DNA from: Salinicola corii
Lineage (GTDB): Bacteria; Pseudomonadota; Gammaproteobacteria; Pseudomonadales; Halomonadaceae
Length of the DNA stretch: 64,000 nucleotides
Assembly (NCBI RefSeq): GCF_008298015.1
Contig: NZ_VTPX01000009.1
Coordinates: 124,001 to 188,000, forward strand
Direction: 5' to 3'
Shown here: in pieces, positions 27,097 to 35,221 of the stretch
Numbering within the stretch: position 1 is the first letter of the stretch
How the letters are laid out: each line of letters starts with the position of its first letter
Notes under the pieces: generated by a model
Databases searched by the model: none
Told to the model about the DNA's origin: nothing
Seen by the model: only the letters and a program-made list of their open reading frames with translations
Made by a program: the position numbers and the translations under genes

Positions 27097-27696
27097 TCAG
27101 TAGTCGATGCCGCGGCGCGCTTGAATCCCGGCATCGAAGGCGTGCCTGGTGTCTTGCATTTCGGTGACCGTGTCCGCCATCTCGACCAGCTCGCGGTGGG
27201 CATTGCGCCCGGTCACGATGACGCTCTGCTCCGGCGGGCGATCGGCAATGGCGCGCTTGACCGTGTCGATGTCGAGATAGCCGAACTTGAGCATGTAGGT
27301 GATCTCGTCGAGCACCACCAGATAGATCTCAGGGTCGGCGAGCAGGCGCTCGGCTTCTCGCCAGACCTCGAAGCAGGCGGCGGTGTCGCTGTCGCGGTTC
27401 TGGGTATCCCAGGTGAAGCCCGTGGCCATGACGTGGACCTCGAGCTGGGGATCCTCGATCAGCCGCTCGCGCTCGCCGCACTCCCACAGCCCCTTGATGA
27501 ACTGGATCACGCCGACACGGTAGCCGTAGCCCAGCGCCCGGGTCACCGTGCCCCACGCCGCCGTGGTCTTGCCCTTGCCGTTGCCGGTGAAGACCAGCAG
27601 CAGGCCCCGCTGCTCGGTAGCAGTGGCGACCTTCTCGTCGACGTGGGATTTGAGCTTCTGCATGGCTTGCTGGTGACGCTGCTGGCGATCGCTCAT
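27097..27696 (-). CDS. cobO: Cob(I)alamin/cob(I)yrinic acid a,c-diamide adenosyltransferase
   Basis: A 199-residue CobA/CobO/BtuR-type adenosyltransferase which attaches the adenosyl group to corrinoids, needed both for B12 synthesis and for salvage. The ATP-binding loop TGNGKGKTTAAWGT (residues about 35-48) is the unusual P-loop of this family; YRVGVIQFIKG and LDEITYMLKFGYLD follow as expected. ATG at 27696 matches the family N-terminus (MSDRQQRHQQAMQKLK). A small winged-helix gene precedes it on the same strand. Confidence 0.93.
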   Translation of the reverse strand: MSDRQQRHQQAMQKLKSHVDEKVATATEQRGLLLVFTGNGKGKTTAAWGTVTRALGYGYRVGVIQFIKGLWECGERERLIEDPQLEVHVMATGFTWDTQNRDSDTAACFEVWREAERLLADPEIYLVVLDEITYMLKFGYLDIDTVKRAIADRPPEQSVIVTGRNAHRELVEMADTVTEMQDTRHAFDAGIQARRGIDY

Positions 27697-27745
27697 GGGC
27701 GACTCCGATTGATGACGGTCGAGGTAGCAGGGCGATGTGACGGAC

Positions 27746-28054
27746 TCACGGCCTGGGCAGCGGATATCCCAGGGCGCTGGCGATCTCTTCGGCGTGGTCA
27801 TTTACCCAGGTCGAGGAAATGGGGCCCCAGTCACGGATCACATAGCGTCCGATCTGATGGCGCTCTCCCTTGGACTGCTCGAACTCGCAGTGAATGTCGA
27901 GCTCGGCGAGCGCGGCGAGGGTATCCTGGGCCGTGCGGCGTGGCATGCCACTGAGCTCGACGATGCCCGGAACGCTGGCGGCGAGGCCGGCGTCGATCAG
28001 ATGGGCGACGTAAAGTCGCCGATAGAAACTGGTTCGGGTCTTGCTCAGCGGCAT
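27746..28054 (-). CDS. Small winged-helix DNA-binding-like protein
   Basis: A 102-residue protein whose first 70 residues read as a winged helix-turn-helix (FYRRLYVAHLIDAGL, then VPGIVELSGMPRRTAQDTLAALAELDI as the recognition helix pair and wing). It ends with a short helical tail (STWVNDHAEEIASALGYPLP). It lies 49 bases upstream of cobO on the same strand and could regulate it, although that is inference only. ATG at 28054 was chosen over an in-frame GTG 15 bases upstream; neither has a strong ribosome-binding site. Confidence 0.68.
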   Translation of the reverse strand: MPLSKTRTSFYRRLYVAHLIDAGLAASVPGIVELSGMPRRTAQDTLAALAELDIHCEFEQSKGERHQIGRYVIRDWGPISSTWVNDHAEEIASALGYPLPRP

Positions 28055-28088
28055 GCTTTGGCTCGTCACTCGGGAATGTCGTCCGATG

Positions 28089-29147
28089 CTACGCCAACCT
28101 CTCCCGTTCGACGACCGCCGATGCCGCGACCGCCGATGCCGCGATCGCCGACTCGCCTCCAGCGGCCATGGCTTCCAGCATCAGCCCGCGATAGTCGATC
28201 AGCCAAATGACGAATCGGTCGATACCCTGCTCGAGGGAGACGCGAGGGGTATAGTCGATGACCGATCGCAGCTTGTGGGTATCCGCCCAGGTCCGCTCGA
28301 CGTCACCTGGCTGCATCTGCTTGAAATGCCTCGTGGCGGTGGTCCCCAGGCGTCGCTCCAGCGTATCGACGAAGTCGAGCAGGGCGATCGGCTTGCCGCG
28401 ACCCAGGTTGTAGATCTCGTGGGGCGCGGAGCGGTCGGCATTGGGCCGGGGCGCGTGGGGCAACAACCGCACGATGCACTCGATCACGTCGTCGATGTAG
28501 GTAAAGTCCCTCGCCATGCGACCGTGATTGAAGATGTCGATGGGTTCTCCACGCAGCAGGCTCGCCGCGAACAGGCAGGGTGCCATGTCCGGGCGTCCCC
28601 ACGGGCCGTAGACCGTGAAGAATCGCATCCCGGTGGCCGGTAGTCGATGCAGATCGGCGTAGCTGTAGGCCATCATTTCGTTGGCGCGCTTGGTCGCGGC
28701 GTAGATCGACGCGGGCTGATCCACGGGGTCGGTCTCCCGAAACGGCAGCGTTTTCTGGCGCCCATAGACCGAGCTGGAGGAGGCGTAGAGTAGATGCTCG
28801 ATGTCGTGTCGCTTGCACACGTCGAGCAGGTTGAGAAATCCCGTCAGGTTGCTGCGACCGTACTCGTGGGGGTGCTCCACGGAGTGGCGTACGCCGGCCT
28901 GCGCCGCGAGATTGATGACATGGGTGAAGCGCTCGCGCGCGAAAAGCGTCTCCAGCGATGCCAGATCCGCGATATCCACGCGGTGGAAAGGAATGCCCGA
29001 CAATCGTTCCATGCGTGCCTGCTTGAGCGACACGGCGTAGTAGTCGTTGAGATTGTCCAGCGCGACGACGCTGTGACCCTCGCGAGCGAGGCGTTCGGCG
29101 AGGTGAAAGCCGATGAATCCGGCCGCGCCGGTGACGAGAATTTTCAT
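28089..29147 (-). CDS. NAD-dependent sugar-nucleotide epimerase (UDP-glucuronate 4-epimerase-like)
   Basis: A 352-residue short-chain dehydrogenase/epimerase. It has the NAD-binding start MKILVTGAAGFIGFHLAERL and the catalytic YxxxK as YAATKRANE, preceded by ASSSSVYG. DNLNDYYAVSLKQARM is typical of UDP-glucuronate/UDP-galacturonate 4-epimerases. ATG at 29147 follows AGGAA. It lies 58 bases downstream of an ArnT-like glycosyltransferase on the same strand, so it may supply a uronic-acid-derived sugar for surface polysaccharide or lipid A decoration. The last 20 residues are an Ala/Ser/Val-rich repeat encoded by short tandem DNA repeats. Confidence 0.85.
   Translation of the reverse strand: MKILVTGAAGFIGFHLAERLAREGHSVVALDNLNDYYAVSLKQARMERLSGIPFHRVDIADLASLETLFARERFTHVINLAAQAGVRHSVEHPHEYGRSNLTGFLNLLDVCKRHDIEHLLYASSSSVYGRQKTLPFRETDPVDQPASIYAATKRANEMMAYSYADLHRLPATGMRFFTVYGPWGRPDMAPCLFAASLLRGEPIDIFNHGRMARDFTYIDDVIECIVRLLPHAPRPNADRSAPHEIYNLGRGKPIALLDFVDTLERRLGTTATRHFKQMQPGDVERTWADTHKLRSVIDYTPRVSLEQGIDRFVIWLIDYRGLMLEAMAAGGESAIAASAVAASAVVERERLA
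28117..28150. repeat. Tandem 15-base repeat in the epimerase 3' end
   Basis: Two consecutive near-identical 15-base units (GCCGATGCCGCGACC and GCCGATGCCGCGATC) followed by a partial third. They encode the Ala-Ser-Ala-Val-rich C-terminal tail of the epimerase. Copy-number variation would lengthen the tail in frame. Confidence 0.7.
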
Positions 29148-29205
29148 GCTGGTTCCTGTATTGAAAGAATCTTCACCGCCCGGGCCGGTGAGCCTCAAGT
29201 TAATT

Positions 29206-30828
29206 CTACCAGTCGCATGCGGGCAGTCGGGGACTAAATGACAGTGCGGTGACGGGCACGATATCCAGCTTTCCCCCGCGATAGTCGAACACATGGGCGG
29301 CGCTGTCATGGGCGATCAGCGGGCGGAGGTCGCGATCTCGACCTACGACCCATCCTGACGGCGCCTGGTTGCCGAACCGACAGAGATCGGCAGGATCGCC
29401 GGAAAGCGCGACGAGAGGTCTCTGCAGGCGCCCGGCGAACTGGAAGGTGGCCTGATAGTTGTCGCCATCGAAGGCCACCGGAACGCCGCCGGCTTCCAGT
29501 CTGGCCAGTAGCTTGCCCGGGGCGTCGATGTCATAGCGGTTCCACAGCGGGGCCAGCATCAGCTGTGCCGTTATCAACATGGCGACCGCCACGCCGAGAG
29601 AGAGGCCGCGGATCGTCTGCGCGGCGCCGTGCCAGCGTTGCCGCCATACGATGGCGGCGAAGGCGAGTAGCGCGAGGGCGCCGAAAGGCGAAATCATCGA
29701 GCCGACGGCCTCGTCGCGGCCGAATCCCGCCAGACCGAGCGCTGTCAGGCCCAGTAGTGCCATCGCCACAGCGGCCGCCCATGGTCGGAATGGCCTGCGA
29801 GGGTCGACCTGGCCCAGTCGGTCCATGATCAGAAGCGCCAGCGCGGGCAGCAACGGCATCAGATAGTGGATCTGCTTGCCACTGATCATCGAGAAGATCA
29901 GCAGCGGTGCGATCAGCCAGATCCAGGCCAGTCGCTGATGGCGATGCTTCGGGAGGCGTGGCCACCCGGCGGGCCACAGCAGCCAAGGGAAGGTCAGCAG
30001 AGGCAGCCATGGCAGGTACCACCACGCCGGGCGCGCATGGGCCATGGCATGCTGCAGGCGATCAACACTCTGGCCCCAGAGCAGGTCCCGGGCGTAGTCG
30101 GCGCCGCCCAGCCAGGCGGCGGGCAGCGCCCAGGCCAGCAGCATCGAGAACCCTAGCGCCAGGGTGAAGGCCAGGCGCCGCCGACCGGGCCCGCCCAGCG
30201 GCGAAGCGCGCCAGAGCGGGATCGACAATAAAATCGGTGCCAGCGTCACGAAGGCCGCCGGCCCCTTGGCCAGCAGCGCCAATCCCAGCCATAGTCCGCT
30301 GACGGTGGCCTTGCGCAAGTCGAACCGACCCGCGATCAGTGGCGAGATGGCACCCAGCAGGCAGGCACTCAGCAGCACGTCGAACATCAGCGCGCCGGCG
30401 TAGAGATTCCACATCAGCATGGTGCCGAGCACCATCGGTGCCAGTCGGGCCTGGCTGCCGGCGTAACCCAACCGGCGCGCTATTCGATAGAGATGGATCA
30501 TCGCGACCAGCGAGGCCAGGGGCGATATCGACTTGGGCCACCAGTCGTTGACGCCGAACAGTGTCCAACCCGACTGGATCAGCCAGAACAGCAGCGGCGG
30601 CTTGTCGGCGTAGGCCGCTCCATTCATGAGCGGAAGCCAGACAGAGTGGGCCTGCCACATCTCCCAGGCGACCGAAACGTAACGGGTCTCGTCGATCGGC
30701 ATCAGCGGTTTGGCCAGCGCGGAGGCGAGGGAGATCGCCCACAGCAGGACGATGACGAGAACGTCCCGGTGCCTGGCCTCCAGCCGTCGCGTGTGCGACG
30801 AGTGTGAAGAGTTTTGGGTGATGATCAC
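29206..30828 (-). CDS. ArnT-like (GT83) membrane glycosyltransferase, copy 1
   Basis: A 540-residue inner-membrane GT-C enzyme with about 12 hydrophobic segments. The first periplasmic loop carries the catalytic Asp-Glu in MPIDETRYVSVAWEM and the second acidic site region YADKPPLLFWLI, as in ArnT, which moves aminoarabinose from undecaprenyl phosphate to lipid A. The C-terminal soluble part is periplasmic. Its promoter faces the PmrA/QseB-like regulator gene, suggesting regulation by that two-component system. No arnBCAD genes are in the window, so the sugar may differ from aminoarabinose. Confidence 0.8.
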   Translation of the reverse strand: MIITQNSSHSSHTRRLEARHRDVLVIVLLWAISLASALAKPLMPIDETRYVSVAWEMWQAHSVWLPLMNGAAYADKPPLLFWLIQSGWTLFGVNDWWPKSISPLASLVAMIHLYRIARRLGYAGSQARLAPMVLGTMLMWNLYAGALMFDVLLSACLLGAISPLIAGRFDLRKATVSGLWLGLALLAKGPAAFVTLAPILLSIPLWRASPLGGPGRRRLAFTLALGFSMLLAWALPAAWLGGADYARDLLWGQSVDRLQHAMAHARPAWWYLPWLPLLTFPWLLWPAGWPRLPKHRHQRLAWIWLIAPLLIFSMISGKQIHYLMPLLPALALLIMDRLGQVDPRRPFRPWAAAVAMALLGLTALGLAGFGRDEAVGSMISPFGALALLAFAAIVWRQRWHGAAQTIRGLSLGVAVAMLITAQLMLAPLWNRYDIDAPGKLLARLEAGGVPVAFDGDNYQATFQFAGRLQRPLVALSGDPADLCRFGNQAPSGWVVGRDRDLRPLIAHDSAAHVFDYRGGKLDIVPVTALSFSPRLPACDW

Positions 30829-31048
30829 GCGATGGTGTCCCGACGTGGCTGTGAGCCGCTACTGTGGCGCCGGTGTCTTAACGAAATATTATCCTGCAAG
30901 GAAGACGGCCGGCATCGGACTGGGCAACCATATCTAATGGAATTGAGGGCGCGATGCGATAAGAAATCGTTAAGGTGGGTGTGCCTCAATGGCACTGGAC
31001 GGATGAGATTTCACGGATATCCATGGGTAAACCAGGACGGAAACCGCA
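30829..31048. promoter_or_regulatory. Divergent control region with PmrA-box-like repeats
   Basis: Between the ArnT-like gene and the response regulator gene. On the minus strand, bases 30960-30974 read CTTAA, six bases, then CTTAT: two half-sites 11 bases apart, as in PmrA/OmpR-family boxes. A second weaker site (CTTAA, six bases, ATTAT) lies at 30877-30892 on the plus strand. Both could let the regulator control itself and the glycosyltransferase. Confidence 0.55.
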
Positions 31049-31711
31049 ATGCGTGTTTTGTTGGTGGAAGACGACCCCTTGCTGGGTGACGGCATCCGAA
31101 CTGCTCTGATCCGAGAGGGCTATGTCGTCGATTGGCTGATGAAAGGCCGCGATGCGCTGGAAGCGGTGCGCGTCGAGCCCTTCTCGTTGGTGATACTCGA
31201 CCTGGGACTACCGGATATCGATGGGTTGGTGGTATTGAAGGAGTTGCGTCGCCAGTATCCGATACCGGTCCTGATTCTGACCGCCCGCGACGCCGTCGAG
31301 CAGCGTATCCAGGGGCTGGATGCGGGTGCTGACGACTACGTGCTCAAACCGTTCGACCTGCAGGAACTGCTGGCTAGGATGCGGGTCGTGACCCGGCGCG
31401 CCGAAGGGCGCTCGACCCAGTTGCTGTCCATTGGACGGTTGACCATCGACGAGTCGCAGCACGAGGTTAGCTGGCGAGGGGATACGATCGCCTTGGGGCG
31501 TCGTGAATTCGCGCTACTGCTCGAGCTGGCCCGAAACAGCGACAAGGTGATGTCCCGGCCCAAGCTGGAAAGTCTGCTCTATGGCTGGGGCGAGGAGGTC
31601 GGCTCCAACGCGCTCGAAGTTCACGTCCACCACCTGCGGCGCAAGCTCGACAAGCATCTGATCACCACCGTGAGAGGCATCGGTTATCGTCTGGATAGCC
31701 GCGTGGCATGA
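31049..31711 (+). CDS. OmpR-family response regulator (PmrA/QseB-like)
   Basis: A 220-residue transcription regulator with an N-terminal receiver domain (acidic pocket E7-D8-D9, phosphoacceptor D51 in VILDLGLPDIDG, K100 in YVLKPF). The C-terminal winged-helix domain ends HVHHLRRKLDKHLITTVRGIGYRL. The sequence resembles PmrA and QseB. It overlaps the next gene by 4 bases (ATGA), forming an operon with its sensor kinase. The genomic setting among lipid-modifying glycosyltransferases supports control of envelope charge, responding to metal ions or antimicrobial peptides, which is inference. Confidence 0.88.
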   Translation: MRVLLVEDDPLLGDGIRTALIREGYVVDWLMKGRDALEAVRVEPFSLVILDLGLPDIDGLVVLKELRRQYPIPVLILTARDAVEQRIQGLDAGADDYVLKPFDLQELLARMRVVTRRAEGRSTQLLSIGRLTIDESQHEVSWRGDTIALGRREFALLLELARNSDKVMSRPKLESLLYGWGEEVGSNALEVHVHHLRRKLDKHLITTVRGIGYRLDSRVA

Positions 31712-33105
31712 CATCGATTCGCCGTTATCTCAATTTCACCCTCGCTGGCGTGCTGGTCCTGGTCATGGCCCTGGCCGTGACCGCCGCCTACCTGATCACC
31801 CGACACGAGATGGAAGAGATCTTCGACGCTCAGTTGAGTCTGCAGGCTCGCGTCGTGTCGGGGCTCGTCGATATCGACACCACGCCGCAAACGTACGCGG
31901 CGATCGCGGAGCAGCTCTCGCAGCCGGGCCATTTTGCTCGCTGGTATGGCCAGACCGGCAGCCTCATCGACAAGATCGGCAATCCGAAACGCTACATTCA
32001 CGAAGAGGGAATGCTGTCGCTGGGCTTCTGGGATGCCGAGCATCGACCGATTCTGATGGGGCCGCGCTGGCACGGGGAGGACGCCTTTCCGGCGCCGAGT
32101 GACGCGGGATATCGTTGGCAGCGCTTCGACGGCCATCGCTGGCGAGTATTCAGCATGCCGATCGAGGGCGGGCGCTGGCTGAGCGTCGGACTGCGGGAAG
32201 CGTTTCAGGACGAACTCTCCAACAAGGTTGCGCTAGGCAATTTCGTCCCGTTGCTGTTGGCGCTGCCAATTCTGATCTGGTTGATCGCTCGGCTGATCCG
32301 GCGCGGCCTGGCGCCGATCGGGCATCTGTCCCGCCAGGTTCAGACCCGGGACGAAAAAGATCTCAGCCCGATTCGGGTGGCGGTGCCACGGGAGCTGCAG
32401 ACTCTGCGCGGTGCGCTCAACGACTTCATCGAGCGACTCGGCCAGACGCTGGAGCGCGAGCGACGCTTTACCGCGGACGCGGCGCATGAGTTGAGAACAC
32501 CGCTGGCGGCGATGAAGATTCATCTGGACAACGCCCGCTTTGGCGAACCCAGCGCGCTGGACAAGGCTTACAGCGGCATCGAGCGATTGCAGCGAGTGGT
32601 CGAACAGCTGCTGCTGCTGGCCCGGCTCGATATTCATCAGGAGCGCCCGGCCCCGGAGCCGGTCTCGCTGCCGGCGCTGGTCATGGATCTGGCTGCCGAC
32701 CTGTGGCCGCTGGCCGAATCGCAGCAGCAGGAGCTGGAGATCGTCGAGGACGACCCTGTCAGCGTGACGGGCAACGCCACCGAGCTGGGAATCCTGATTC
32801 GCAATCTGATGGACAACGCACTGCGCTATACCCCGTCGGGCGGTCGGGTTGTCGTGACCATGGGGATTGAAGAGCAGCGCCCGTGGCTGAGAATCGCCGA
32901 CTCCGGACCAGGGATCCCCGAGTCCATGCTGGAAGCCGTGACCCAACGCTTCCAGCGGGCATCCGATCAGCGCATCAGCGGCAGCGGTCTGGGCTTGTCG
33001 ATTGCCGTCGAGCTCGCCGAGCGCCAGCGTGTGAGAATGTCTCTCGCCAACCGCGACGGTGGAGGGCTGGCGGTGCGACTGGACTGGCTGGACGTCGTCG
33101 CCTGA
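31708..33105 (+). CDS. Sensor histidine kinase (PmrB/QseC-like)
   Basis: A 465-residue membrane kinase with two transmembrane segments (about residues 11-31 and 171-192), a periplasmic sensor between them, a HAMP-like linker and a HisKA domain with the phosphorylated H260 in AADAAHELRTPLAA. The HATPase domain has N, G1 and G2 boxes (NLMDNALRY, ADSGPGIP, GSGLGLSIAVE). It is translationally coupled to the response regulator gene. The periplasmic part is about 140 residues, closer to QseC/PmrB than to large sensors. The signal is unknown. Confidence 0.88.
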   Translation: MTSIRRYLNFTLAGVLVLVMALAVTAAYLITRHEMEEIFDAQLSLQARVVSGLVDIDTTPQTYAAIAEQLSQPGHFARWYGQTGSLIDKIGNPKRYIHEEGMLSLGFWDAEHRPILMGPRWHGEDAFPAPSDAGYRWQRFDGHRWRVFSMPIEGGRWLSVGLREAFQDELSNKVALGNFVPLLLALPILIWLIARLIRRGLAPIGHLSRQVQTRDEKDLSPIRVAVPRELQTLRGALNDFIERLGQTLERERRFTADAAHELRTPLAAMKIHLDNARFGEPSALDKAYSGIERLQRVVEQLLLLARLDIHQERPAPEPVSLPALVMDLAADLWPLAESQQQELEIVEDDPVSVTGNATELGILIRNLMDNALRYTPSGGRVVVTMGIEEQRPWLRIADSGPGIPESMLEAVTQRFQRASDQRISGSGLGLSIAVELAERQRVRMSLANRDGGGLAVRLDWLDVVA

Positions 33106-33167
33106 TTCCATTTGCCTGACCCCGCTCTCGAGGTGCCGGATTCGACGCCACGAGAGGTGCTTTGGCT

Positions 33168-34910
33168 TCAAACGCTGGGCGCGCTGCCGGTGTCGTCCGG
33201 CAACGTGGTGGGCGCCACGAATATTGTTGCCGCGTCGGCATCGCCCTGGCATCGGCCGACGGCGGTTGCCGGGATGAGCCACCAGTCGTCGCCATTCTGA
33301 ATGCCCATGTCATGAATCTGGTCGCGGTTGATGCAGTCGTAATCCTTGGCCTGGCGTTTCATCGCAAACATCCAGCGGCTTCGATCCTGCTGCAGCCAGG
33401 CGAACGCTCGCCGGAACTGAGCGCTGGCGGGGGTGCGGTCGCCGAACTGGATGCTGGGTTGGCGCGACTGGAGCAGGAACTCCTCGTCGAAGTCCGGCAT
33501 CGCCAGCCAGGCGCCGGCGCCGGTGATCGACCGAACCTGAGCCATCATGCCACGTGGCGAGCGGGCGTGATCCTGCAGTGCGTAGCCCCAGGTCGACCAG
33601 CTCACCCAGAACACCACCAGCCAAATGGTCAACGCCCAGAGCCCACGACGAGGCCGCAGGGCCAGTAGTCCGGCCGCGATGGTGCCGATCACGATCCACC
33701 AGGCCCACGGGGACACGGCATGACGCTCGGCGACCTTGGCCAGCGCGGGCAGGCCTGCGGCGCCAAGAACACCCGCGGCCAACAGCAGCCCGCCCAGCAA
33801 TGTCAGCAGGCCGAAACCCAGCCAGTGCAGGCGCTTCCTGGTGACGAGCCCCGGCAGCAGTGGGGCCATCGCCAACACCAGTAGTGGTAAGGTCGGTAGC
33901 ATGTACACACCGCGCTTGCCAGGCGAGAGGGAAAAGAAGATCACGATCAGCACGATCGAACTGAGCGGCAGCAGGAACCGTGGATCGGATCGCCGCAGGC
34001 GGCGCCACCAGGCGGGCAACGCCCACGGAAAGGCGAGAATCAACGGCATCCACGCCCAGGGCAGTACGCTGACCAGGTAGTAGTACCAGGGTTCGAGATG
34101 GGTCCAGGAGTCGGCGTACCGCTGCCCGGTCTGCTTGAACAGGATGTTGTCCCGGTAGGCTGCCAGCGATGGATCGTCTCCCCAGGTCGACATGACGATC
34201 ATCGGCACTGCCCAGGCGGCAATGCACAGCAGCATGGCAGCGATGCCCTGAATGGCATCCTTGAGCGTGATGCGTGTGATCGGTCCGCGGGAGTGTCCGG
34301 AATAGGTCATCCACAGCCAGGCCGGGAGCAGTGTCAATGGCAGGATGCCGACGCCTTTGGTGATGATGCCCAGGCCCATCGCTGCCCAGCCCGCCAGCCA
34401 CCAGATTCTGGCGGGGCCAAGCAGCGCGTGGCGCAACAGGCCATAGGTGGCGAGCGTGGTGCAGAAAGTCAGCATCATGTCGATCTGGGCGGTCTTGGCC
34501 TGCAGCACGAACTGGAATGCACTCAGCAGCGCCAGTCCCGACATCAGCGCGATACGCCGACCGTACAGCCGACGACACAAATCCACCGTCAACAGTAGGG
34601 TGCCGATACCGGCGAGGGCGGTGGGAATCAGGAAGCCCCAGCGCACGGAGCCGGTCAGCCAGATGCTTAGTGCCGATGCCCACATGAATACCGGAGGCTT
34701 GTCGGGATAGAGCTCGCCGCCACGATGCGGAAACCAGAACTGTCCGGTTCGCAACATCTCCAGCGCGTTGAGCGCGAAACGCGGTTCATCGGCCGGCCAG
34801 GGGTCGCGCAGGCCGATACCGATGCCCAGCAGGACGATGGTGAAAAGCAGCAACAACAGCCAGGCACGCCGATAGTGGGCCTGCGAGGGATCGGACAGGA
34901 AGCGCCGCAT
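33168..34910 (-). CDS. ArnT-like (GT83) membrane glycosyltransferase, copy 2
   Basis: A 580-residue GT-C membrane protein with about 12 hydrophobic segments. The catalytic loop reads DPWPADEPRFALNALEML, with YPDKPPVFMWASA next, the ArnT layout. It differs clearly from the copy at 29206-30828, so the two are not recent duplicates. It is the last gene of a three-gene minus-strand operon, after a GT2 transferase and a small LABN membrane protein, which suggests a complete module that loads a sugar on a lipid carrier, moves it across the membrane and transfers it to lipid A or another acceptor. Convergent with the kinase gene. Confidence 0.8.
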   Translation of the reverse strand: MRRFLSDPSQAHYRRAWLLLLLFTIVLLGIGIGLRDPWPADEPRFALNALEMLRTGQFWFPHRGGELYPDKPPVFMWASALSIWLTGSVRWGFLIPTALAGIGTLLLTVDLCRRLYGRRIALMSGLALLSAFQFVLQAKTAQIDMMLTFCTTLATYGLLRHALLGPARIWWLAGWAAMGLGIITKGVGILPLTLLPAWLWMTYSGHSRGPITRITLKDAIQGIAAMLLCIAAWAVPMIVMSTWGDDPSLAAYRDNILFKQTGQRYADSWTHLEPWYYYLVSVLPWAWMPLILAFPWALPAWWRRLRRSDPRFLLPLSSIVLIVIFFSLSPGKRGVYMLPTLPLLVLAMAPLLPGLVTRKRLHWLGFGLLTLLGGLLLAAGVLGAAGLPALAKVAERHAVSPWAWWIVIGTIAAGLLALRPRRGLWALTIWLVVFWVSWSTWGYALQDHARSPRGMMAQVRSITGAGAWLAMPDFDEEFLLQSRQPSIQFGDRTPASAQFRRAFAWLQQDRSRWMFAMKRQAKDYDCINRDQIHDMGIQNGDDWWLIPATAVGRCQGDADAATIFVAPTTLPDDTGSAPSV

Positions 34911-34924
34911 GAGCGAGGTCTCGT

Positions 34925-35221
34925 TCAGAAATTCGAGGGGGTTTCCGGGACGCTAGCCTGGTGCTTTTCCCGCCGGATCAGCATCAGGTTACGAATGTAG
35001 ATGACCAGGCCAGCGCCCTGACCGGCGATGAACACCGGGTCGCGACGGTAGATGGCATAGGCCAGCAGCGTGGCGCCGCCGCCGAGGCTGAAGAACCAGA
35101 AGGCGACGGGAATGACGCTGCGTCTGGCGCGTTCGCTGGCGAGCCACTGAATGATGAAGCGGGCCGAAAACAGGGCCTGCCCGATGAAACCGATAATCAC
35201 CCATATCCATTCCTGATTCAT
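34925..35221 (-). CDS. Small membrane protein with lipid-A-disaccharide-synthase N-terminal (LABN) domain
   Basis: A 98-residue protein with three hydrophobic segments and the LABN hallmark WVIIGFIGQALFSARFIIQWLASE. LABN domains occur as stand-alone small proteins beside glycosyltransferases, and their function is not firmly established; they resemble the PQ-loop/SWEET half-transporter pattern. It overlaps the upstream GT2 gene by 4 bases and precedes an ArnT-like gene by 14 bases. In this position a flippase-like role for a lipid-linked sugar is attractive, but this is inference. Confidence 0.82.
   Translation of the reverse strand: MNQEWIWVIIGFIGQALFSARFIIQWLASERARRSVIPVAFWFFSLGGGATLLAYAIYRRDPVFIAGQGAGLVIYIRNLMLIRREKHQASVPETPSNF

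Noticed and set aside
28041-28643. Plus-strand frames opposite the epimerase gene
   Set aside because: The minus strand encodes an unmistakable NAD-dependent epimerase; the plus frames have no motifs.
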